Shown here piece after piece: positions 58,901 to 64,000 of a DNA stretch of 64,000 nucleotides (positions are counted from its first letter, which is position 1; each line of letters opens with the position of its first letter). Location: NCBI RefSeq assembly GCF_016722965.1, contig NZ_JAEQNB010000006.1, positions 186,001 to 250,000 on the forward strand, given 5' to 3'. The DNA is from Tumebacillus amylolyticus. Lineage in GTDB: Bacteria > Bacillota > Bacilli > Tumebacillales > Tumebacillaceae. The translations under genes and the position numbers were made by a program. The notes under the pieces are model-generated. The model worked only from the letters and a program-made list of their open reading frames with translations. It was not told the origin of the DNA and searched no databases.

Positions 58901-61900
58901 GCATCACGGAAGATCGGCTCGTTCTCGTACAGTCCCTTACCCATGTTCACGTATTGCGAACCCTGTCCCGTGAACAGGAACACCACGGGACGTCGCTCCG
59001 ACGCTTTGGCGATGGCAGGCTCTCCGGCGAGTCCTCGCAATTGATCCAGCGCGTCTTGTCGATCTCGCACGACCAAGGAACGTCTGACGCCAAAGTCTCG
59101 ACGCCCAATCTGCAGCGTGTACGCGACATCGGCAAGCTCTTCGTTCGGGTGCGTCTCCAGATGATGCGCCAAGTTTTCGGCTGCTCGTGCCAGCGATCCC
59201 TCCGTTTTCGCAGAGAGTACCAGCAGTTCGCAAGCTCGATGCGGCGCGTCGAATACCTGCTCCGGCGCCTGTTCCAGCACCACATGGGCATTGGTGCCCC
59301 CCATGCCAAACGAACTCACCCCCGCTCGGCGCACCTCCTGTTCCCAAGGAGTCAGGGTCGCGTTGACGCGAAACGGACTTTTTTCAAAGTCGATCTTCGG
59401 GTTGGGTCGGTGATAGTGCAGACTCGGCGGCAGTTGCTTGTGATGCAGAGCCAAGGCCGTTTTCACAAAACCGGCCACACCCGCCGCCGCATCGAGATGT
59501 CCGATGTTCGTTTTGACCGAACCGATCCGCACGCTTCCCGGTTGCAGGTTGCCAAACGCCAACTTCAACGCTTCGATCTCGATTGGATCGCCAAGCGGCG
59601 TGCCGGTTCCGTGCGTCTCCACATAGGAGATCTCCTCCGGCTTCACGTGTGCAGCCCGATGTGCGGCTCGAATCACAGACGCTTGCCCGTCGACGCCCGG
59701 AGCGGTGAACGACGCTTTGCGAGCTCCGTCATTGTTGACGGACGCGCCCTTGACCACCGCGTAGATCCTGTTCCCGTCGCGCAATGCATCTTGGAGACGC
59801 TTGAGCACGACGATTCCGACACCATTGCCGCCGACAGTCCCCTGTGCCTGTTCGTCAAACGCTCGGCAATGGCCGTCCGGCGAATGAATCATGCCGTCTT
59901 CGTGCAGATACCCGGTTTTCGTCGGATAGGTCACGCTCACCCCGCCTGCCAGCGCGAGATCGCAACTTCCGCGACGCAAATCCCCCCATGCCTTCTCGAT
60001 GGCAACGAGAGACGTCGAACACGCGGACTGCACCGTCACGCTCGGCCCCGTAAGGTTGAGCTTGTACGACAGTCTCGTGCTGAAGAAGTCCTTCTCATTG
60101 AGCAACATCGCCTGAAACTCCTCCAGCGCGCTCGACGCATCGCCTGCGACGTGGCGCAACCAGTGGAAGTTCGGAGAGCCGCCCACATAGACACCGACCG
60201 ACGCCCCTCCTGCACGGGCCGCTTCCCCCGCATGTTCCAACGCTTCCCACGCACATTCATGCAAGAGGCGCACTTGCGGGTCTAACATCTCTGCTTCCTT
60301 CGCTCCGTACTCGAAAAACGCCGCGTCGAACAGATCCGCATCTTCGAGATAGCCCTTGGCTTTCACATAGTTCGGCTTGGCGATCACCTCTTCGGCAATT
60401 CCTGCCTCCCGAAGCTCTTCGTCGGTGAAGAAAGCAATCGATTCCACCCCCTGCGCCAAGTTCGTCCAAAACTGCTCGACGTCTCCCGCACCGGGAACGC
60501 GCACCGCCATGCCCACCACCGCCACATCGTCGGCTTGCGAATCCTCGATCGCAACACCTGTAGGCTCTTCGATGCTCTCTTCCGCTCGGTAGTATCCAGC
60601 GAGATCATAGACGGTCGGGTAACGGAACAAAGTCGGCATCGTGATTTCCTTTTCAAACGCGCTTTGTAAGCGGGAAAACACCCGCACCATTTTGAGGGAG
60701 TTGCCGCCAAGTTCGAAGAAGCTTTCGTGCAAGCCCACTTTCTCCACACCCAAGACATCTTGCCAAATGGCGGCGATCTGCTGCACTACAGTCCCCGCTT
60801 GGCGAGCGTTCGGCTTCGAGACGGCGTTAGGTTCCGGCAACGCTTTTCGATCGGCCTTGCCGTTCGGTGTCAGCGGCATTTTTTCCAACAGTACGAATTT
60901 TTGCGGAACCATATAGGCAGGGAGATGTTGGTGCAGTTCTGATTGCGTCCCCGAGATGTCAAGGGACGCGTCGGCGACCACGTAGGCGACCAGTTCACGA
61001 TCTTCGGACGCATCGCCCTTCACGAGCACCAACGCCTCGCGAATCCCGTCCACCTGTGCCAACCGATGCTCAATTTCACCGAGTTCGATGCGGTACCCGC
61101 GAATCTTCACTTGGTTATCGAAACGCCCCAAGTAGTCGAGATTTCCATCCGAGAGTTGGCGAACGAGATCGCCTGTCCGGTACATCCGCTCTCCCGCCAC
61201 AAACGGATCGGGCACAAACACCGCCTCGGTCAGCTCGGGCCGCTTCAGATACCCGCGCCCCACTCCGACGCCTGCGATGCACAATTCGCCCGGCACACCG
61301 ACCGGTTGGAGTTGCCCTTGCGAGGACAGCACGTAGAGACGGATGTTGTCGATTGCCCTGCCAATCGGTACCGGGCGCTCGATCCGATGATCAGCGCAGT
61401 CATAGTGCGTCACATCGACGGTCGCCTCTGTGGGGCCGTACAGGTTGACCAGTTTCACATCGGCGAGCAAGCGCCGGAACGTCTCCACCTGCTTCGACCC
61501 GAGCGCTTCACCGCTTGCGAACACCTGCCGCAACGAGGAGAGACGCGAACTTCCACCCGTCAGTTCCCCGTACTCCAAGAACACCTGCAACATCGACGGC
61601 ACGAAGTGCATCGTCGTCACATTTGCGCTCTCGATGATCTCATACAGCGCTTGCGGGTTTCCTTCATCGCCTTGAGCCAAAATGTGCAACCGCGCCCCGA
61701 CAAACGACCACCAGAACAGTTCCCACACCGAAACATCGAACATGTACGGTGTTTTCTGCAAGATCACATCGTCCGCCCCGATGGGGTACGTCTGTTGCAT
61801 CCAATGCAGACGGTTGACGACCGAACGATGTTCGATCAAAACGCCCTTCGGTCGACCCGTCGAACCCGAGGTGTACAGCACATACGCCAATTGGCTTGCC

Positions 61901-63642
61901 GAGCCAGACAGACCGAGATCCTCGCCTGAGCCCTGCTGAAACTGCTCGTCTTCCAGTTCCAGTACCTCACACAGTCCGCGGTACGTGTGCGCATACGTTC
62001 GTTGGCAGAGCAGGAGCACCGGTTGGCTCTCCTCCAACATGTAAGCGGCACGTTCCAGCGGCAGATGGGGTGCCAGGGGCAGATAGGCACCGCCCGCTTT
62101 CAAGATGGCGAACAGCGCGATGTACATCTCAAGAGAGCGATCGGTGCAAAGCGCGACGAGCGACTCCGGACCGACTCCTCTGTCACGCAACACGCGCGCC
62201 ATACGATTCGCCCGCTCGTTCAGCTCGCCATACGTAAGCTTTCCGCCCTGAAATTCCAGCGCGACTCTCTGCGGATGCAAACGCACCTGCTCCTCGAACA
62301 ACTCATGAATCATGAGCTCTGGAAAAAATGCCTCCGTCCGCGTCGACTCCAACAGATCTGCACGCTCTTGAGCCGTCAGCAGGTTTAAACGTTCGGCCGG
62401 AGTCGCCGCATCAGCGACGATTTCGTCTAGGAGCTGAACGAGATGAGCCGCACAGCGGGCGATCATCTCTTCGTCAAACAGCGCTTCCGGCCATGTCAGG
62501 ATCACGTTGATCGAGTCGAAACACTCGATTGCGACGGTCAGATCGTAGTTGGTCATCTCGCGCATTTCGTATCCGGTCACTGCGAACGGCCCCGCCCCAC
62601 CGGAAAGCAGTTCAGTATTCAGCGGATAGTTCTCCACGACCAAAATCGTGTCAAACGCAGCCTTCACATCCACCAGCGGTGTGCTTTCAAACTCGGCTCT
62701 TTCATTCAGCGCCCGTTGCATCTCTTGCAGCAAGTCTGCCGCAGTCTGCCCTTTGCGGTGCTTCACGCGCAAAGGCAACGTGTTGATAAACAGCCCCACC
62801 ACATCGTCCGCACCGGGCAAGCCTCCTGAGCGACCCGACACCGTCGTTCCGAACACCACGTCCTCGGAGTTGTTGTATCGTTGCAAAAGTTGACCCCACG
62901 CCGCGTAGAAAAGAGTCGCAAGCGTGACTCCTTGCGAGCGGGCAAACTCACGCATGCGGGCACTCCGCTCAACGCCCAGCGCGAGTTCATGCTTAGATGG
63001 TTTTGCTGCGGTCAGTGCTCCTTTGTTTTTTATAGAAAAAGGAACCTGCTCCCCCAACTCTTCCAGATAGGAACTCCAGAACGCTTGTTGTTTGGCTTGG
63101 TCTTGTGCTTGCACCCAGCGGATGTATTCCTTGAATTTCGGTTTTCTTGGATGGGACGGACTCTCGCTCTGCGCCAGTTGGCGATAGGCGGTAACGAACT
63201 CGCGCAGGAGAATGCCATTGCTCCATCCGTCGTACAAGATGTGGTGATGACGGAGTACCATCTCGTACTCCGTCTCGGACAGCTTGCACAACTCCACTCC
63301 AAAAGGAACCGACGACAGATCGTAGACCGACATCTCATCCGAAACCTGCCCCTCCGTGTGGAGCAGATAAGGCGGATGGTCTTTTAAGATGAGTTGGACC
63401 GGCTGTTTGACACCTTGCCAGCGAATGACCGTGCGGAGCATTTCGTTCGTTCGGACGACATGCTGCCAAGCCGCATCGAACAGGGGGATCGAAATCTCCC
63501 CATGAATGCGCAACCGCAACTCTTCCCGGTACTGACGCCCGTCGGGATCGTGCAGATGGTGGAACAGCATCCCCTCCTGAACGGGCGTGAGTGCGAGGAT
63601 GTCTTCGAGGTCTTGTTTTCGAATCTTTGCTGCAGACACCAA
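55987..63642 (-). CDS. NRPS-PKS: C-A(Ser)-PCP-KS-AT-KR-ACP
   Basis: A 2551-residue hybrid. C domain ([23 protein letters not shown]), A domain with code D-V-W-H-F-S-L-V-D-K by my alignment, a recognised serine code, PCP (ELGGNSLKM), KS ([26 protein letters not shown]), AT ([11 protein letters not shown], with HAFHS typical of malonyl-CoA), KR ([17 protein letters not shown]) and ACP (DLGLSSLDL). It adds Ser and then a malonate, reduced to a beta-hydroxy unit. TTG 63642 has AGGGAGGG 8 nt upstream. No thioesterase. It is 24 nt after the preceding NRPS gene. Confidence 0.95.
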   Translation of the reverse strand: MVSAAKIRKQDLEDILALTPVQEGMLFHHLHDPDGRQYREELRLRIHGEISIPLFDAAWQHVVRTNEMLRTVIRWQGVKQPVQLILKDHPPYLLHTEGQVSDEMSVYDLSSVPFGVELCKLSETEYEMVLRHHHILYDGWSNGILLREFVTAYRQLAQSESPSHPRKPKFKEYIRWVQAQDQAKQQAFWSSYLEELGEQVPFSIKNKGALTAAKPSKHELALGVERSARMREFARSQGVTLATLFYAAWGQLLQRYNNSEDVVFGTTVSGRSGGLPGADDVVGLFINTLPLRVKHRKGQTAADLLQEMQRALNERAEFESTPLVDVKAAFDTILVVENYPLNTELLSGGAGPFAVTGYEMREMTNYDLTVAIECFDSINVILTWPEALFDEEMIARCAAHLVQLLDEIVADAATPAERLNLLTAQERADLLESTRTEAFFPELMIHELFEEQVRLHPQRVALEFQGGKLTYGELNERANRMARVLRDRGVGPESLVALCTDRSLEMYIALFAILKAGGAYLPLAPHLPLERAAYMLEESQPVLLLCQRTYAHTYRGLCEVLELEDEQFQQGSGEDLGLSGSASQLAYVLYTSGSTGRPKGVLIEHRSVVNRLHWMQQTYPIGADDVILQKTPYMFDVSVWELFWWSFVGARLHILAQGDEGNPQALYEIIESANVTTMHFVPSMLQVFLEYGELTGGSSRLSSLRQVFASGEALGSKQVETFRRLLADVKLVNLYGPTEATVDVTHYDCADHRIERPVPIGRAIDNIRLYVLSSQGQLQPVGVPGELCIAGVGVGRGYLKRPELTEAVFVPDPFVAGERMYRTGDLVRQLSDGNLDYLGRFDNQVKIRGYRIELGEIEHRLAQVDGIREALVLVKGDASEDRELVAYVVADASLDISGTQSELHQHLPAYMVPQKFVLLEKMPLTPNGKADRKALPEPNAVSKPNARQAGTVVQQIAAIWQDVLGVEKVGLHESFFELGGNSLKMVRVFSRLQSAFEKEITMPTLFRYPTVYDLAGYYRAEESIEEPTGVAIEDSQADDVAVVGMAVRVPGAGDVEQFWTNLAQGVESIAFFTDEELREAGIAEEVIAKPNYVKAKGYLEDADLFDAAFFEYGAKEAEMLDPQVRLLHECAWEALEHAGEAARAGGASVGVYVGGSPNFHWLRHVAGDASSALEEFQAMLLNEKDFFSTRLSYKLNLTGPSVTVQSACSTSLVAIEKAWGDLRRGSCDLALAGGVSVTYPTKTGYLHEDGMIHSPDGHCRAFDEQAQGTVGGNGVGIVVLKRLQDALRDGNRIYAVVKGASVNNDGARKASFTAPGVDGQASVIRAAHRAAHVKPEEISYVETHGTGTPLGDPIEIEALKLAFGNLQPGSVRIGSVKTNIGHLDAAAGVAGFVKTALALHHKQLPPSLHYHRPNPKIDFEKSPFRVNATLTPWEQEVRRAGVSSFGMGGTNAHVVLEQAPEQVFDAPHRACELLVLSAKTEGSLARAAENLAHHLETHPNEELADVAYTLQIGRRDFGVRRSLVVRDRQDALDQLRGLAGEPAIAKASERRPVVFLFTGQGSQYVNMGKGLYENEPIFRDAVNRGREILRPLLGFDVLDVLYPATSESIEEATQRINQTALAQPLLFVVEYAMATLLMSWGIQPEQMIGHSIGEYVAACLARVISYEDALRLVTIRGQLMQELPSGSMLSVNLPRADVEVLLTEELAVAAVNAPDLVVVSGPSHAVEKLDGLLQERGVKTTFLHTSHAFHSPMMDPILDVFEREVASVALSAPQLPYHSNVTGTQITAEQATSPAYWCRHLRSTVAFSQSVEELCQTEDSLFVEIGPGRVLSTFVLRHPARQTQQAAVYLTRHPVEQTDDSAHLYKQIGRLWTMGARVDWKAFYGNEKRRLVPLPTYAFERRRFGANPTTPRSRVENVFTGKQSDIADWFYLPSWERIPLTENEEVAAWKDEDVWLVFTDRNGCVEPLVARLQEKFSRVLTVRADEWFARVNESTYTIHPREKADYEALLADLARRGLTPRKIIHAWSLQESDPHELTLESVEQVLDEGYYSLLYTAQALGQREYEGNLHLYVLTDSMQEVTGAENLRPEQATILGFTKICGLEFQNITCRALDVEVQAVFPFCEQVLQECLSDAQDLVVAYRGRHRWVKTVKPSRFEKNGASVERLRDGGVYLITGGLGGIGFAIAQNFASTVKHAKLVLTGRSGKPDPDSLIGRSLREMEAAGAEVLVMQADVANLDEMRRVVLEAEHKFGRLDGVVHAAGVADYLGILMNRTKEQNDAILAPKIAGTLVLDSLLQGKSLDFFVLCSSIGNVAYHQKFGQSGYNAANEFLDAFAWYRNARDGVFTVAINWPDWQEVGMSLQSAETWAKQLNTDVETILHDGLTAAEGVEVFRRILRHSHPQVVASPQNLLWKLERGASHFTDLLEQGSQSKPQQVRAESLTAYIAPSNEIEKQLCELWQNLFALGQVGVHDNFFDLGLSSLDLVRANAKLKELFKRELPIVALYEHSSIHALAKHLSRRDTGQEEQRKAELNKSKSVMKNTLSRLGKRQ

Positions 63643-63666
63643 CGTAAGAACCCTCCCTCTTTTTGC

Positions 63667-64000
63667 TTACAGCACTTCTCGTGCCACCAATGCTTTGCGG
63701 TCCACTTTCCCGTTGTCTGTCAACGGCAAGGTCACGTACAGCTCATACGCTCCGGGCAGCATGTAGTCCGGCAGTCGGTCTTTGAGATGTTTGCGAAGAC
63801 CCTTGAGATCGAAGGATGTCTCCGTCACGAGACAAGCGACCAACTTGACGACCGTCTCCGATTCTTCGCGCACGACCACCGCACACTGATCCACTCCTTC
63901 GTAGTCCAGCGCACACGCTTCAATCTCTCCCAACTCAATGCGCAACCCGCGTATCTTGACTTGATGGTCGATCCGTCCATGGTATTCGATGTTCCCATCC
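63667..64000 (-). CDS. NRPS adenylation domain, C-terminal end (partial)
   Basis: Only the last ~110 residues are inside the window. They are the C-terminal subdomain of an adenylation domain: [16 protein letters not shown] (A8) and LPLTDNGKVDRKAL (A10, catalytic Lys). The protein stops five residues after A10 (VAREVL end), without the carrier domain that normally follows. The next gene begins with a condensation domain, so the activated residue must be loaded onto a carrier elsewhere. The rest of the gene and cluster lies beyond 64000. Confidence 0.9.
   Translation of the reverse strand, partial: DGNIEYHGRIDHQVKIRGLRIELGEIEACALDYEGVDQCAVVVREESETVVKLVACLVTETSFDLKGLRKHLKDRLPDYMLPGAYELYVTLPLTDNGKVDRKALVAREVL

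Noticed and set aside
57646-60285. 879-aa plus-strand frame antisense to the NRPS-PKS
   Set aside because: It mirrors the hybrid synthase in a GC-rich region, has no ribosome site and gives an Arg/His/Pro-rich protein with no domain. The same applies to the long antisense frames over mntH, cotS, aceBA and lanB.
37042-64000. Zwittermicin A biosynthesis
   Set aside because: Ser, malonate and a possible ureido unit are shared, but module order and tailoring genes do not match well enough to name the product.
1-64000. tRNA, rRNA or CRISPR loci
   Set aside because: I looked for cloverleaf-like TTC-A-A arms, rRNA-like blocks and short direct-repeat arrays in the intergenic regions and saw none.

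Overview
The window looks like the chromosome of a GC-rich, endospore-forming Bacillota of the Alicyclobacillaceae type; Tumebacillus is my best guess, by inference and not tested. The reasons are AGGAGG ribosome sites throughout, a Bacillus-type LexA with GAAC-N4-GTTC boxes, MntR boxes of the Bacillus type, and a spore-coat CotS/CotSA locus.

Layout. 1-5.6 kb: a plus-strand cell-wall-sugar recycling operon (end of anmK, a carbohydrate ABC importer without its ATPase, a beta-lactamase-fold hydrolase, nagA). 5.7-9.0 kb: lexA and, divergently, an SOS-box-controlled LysM-GH18 gene followed by a paralogue that has lost its catalytic Glu. 9.1-18.1 kb: DUF2071 protein, XerC/D-like tyrosine recombinase, murC, two small or membrane proteins, MntR-controlled mntH, an unknown protein, an SDR and an MFS permease. 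18.2-24.3 kb: spore-coat polysaccharide genes (nucleotidyltransferase, UDP-glucose dehydrogenase, epimerase, cotSA, cotS).

24.3-32.8 kb: a class I lanthipeptide locus. It has eight different short precursor genes sharing an MEx(M/L/Q)F(D/E)LD(V/I) leader, an ECF sigma/anti-sigma pair placed among them, and then lanB and lanC. The first two precursor genes lie on a ~710 bp tandem duplication that also carries a copy of the anti-sigma 3' end. No transporter or leader peptidase is visible. 32.9-33.6 kb: a Cys-rich gene with an apparently leaderless promoter, flanked by two dif-like (Xer-type) sites; the left one is close to the Bacillus subtilis dif as I recall it. Two more dif-like sites occur at ~9.0 and ~16.7 kb.

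33.6-37.0 kb: the glyoxylate shunt operon (malate synthase, isocitrate lyase), whose upstream region carries four copies of a TGTTATA-type operator, and two tiny divergent genes. 37.0-64.0 kb: the downstream part of a minus-strand hybrid NRPS-PKS cluster that continues past the window. Three megasynthases (C-A-PCP-KS-AT-KR-ACP; KS-degenerate AT-KR-ACP-KS-AT-KR-PCP-C; half C-A-PCP-C-A-PCP) are followed by a luciferase-like monooxygenase, a carbamoyltransferase and a carA-like glutaminase subunit. This suggests a carbamoylated (ureido) peptide-polyketide. One A domain reads as serine; another has a Gln-like code that could fit a ureido amino acid.
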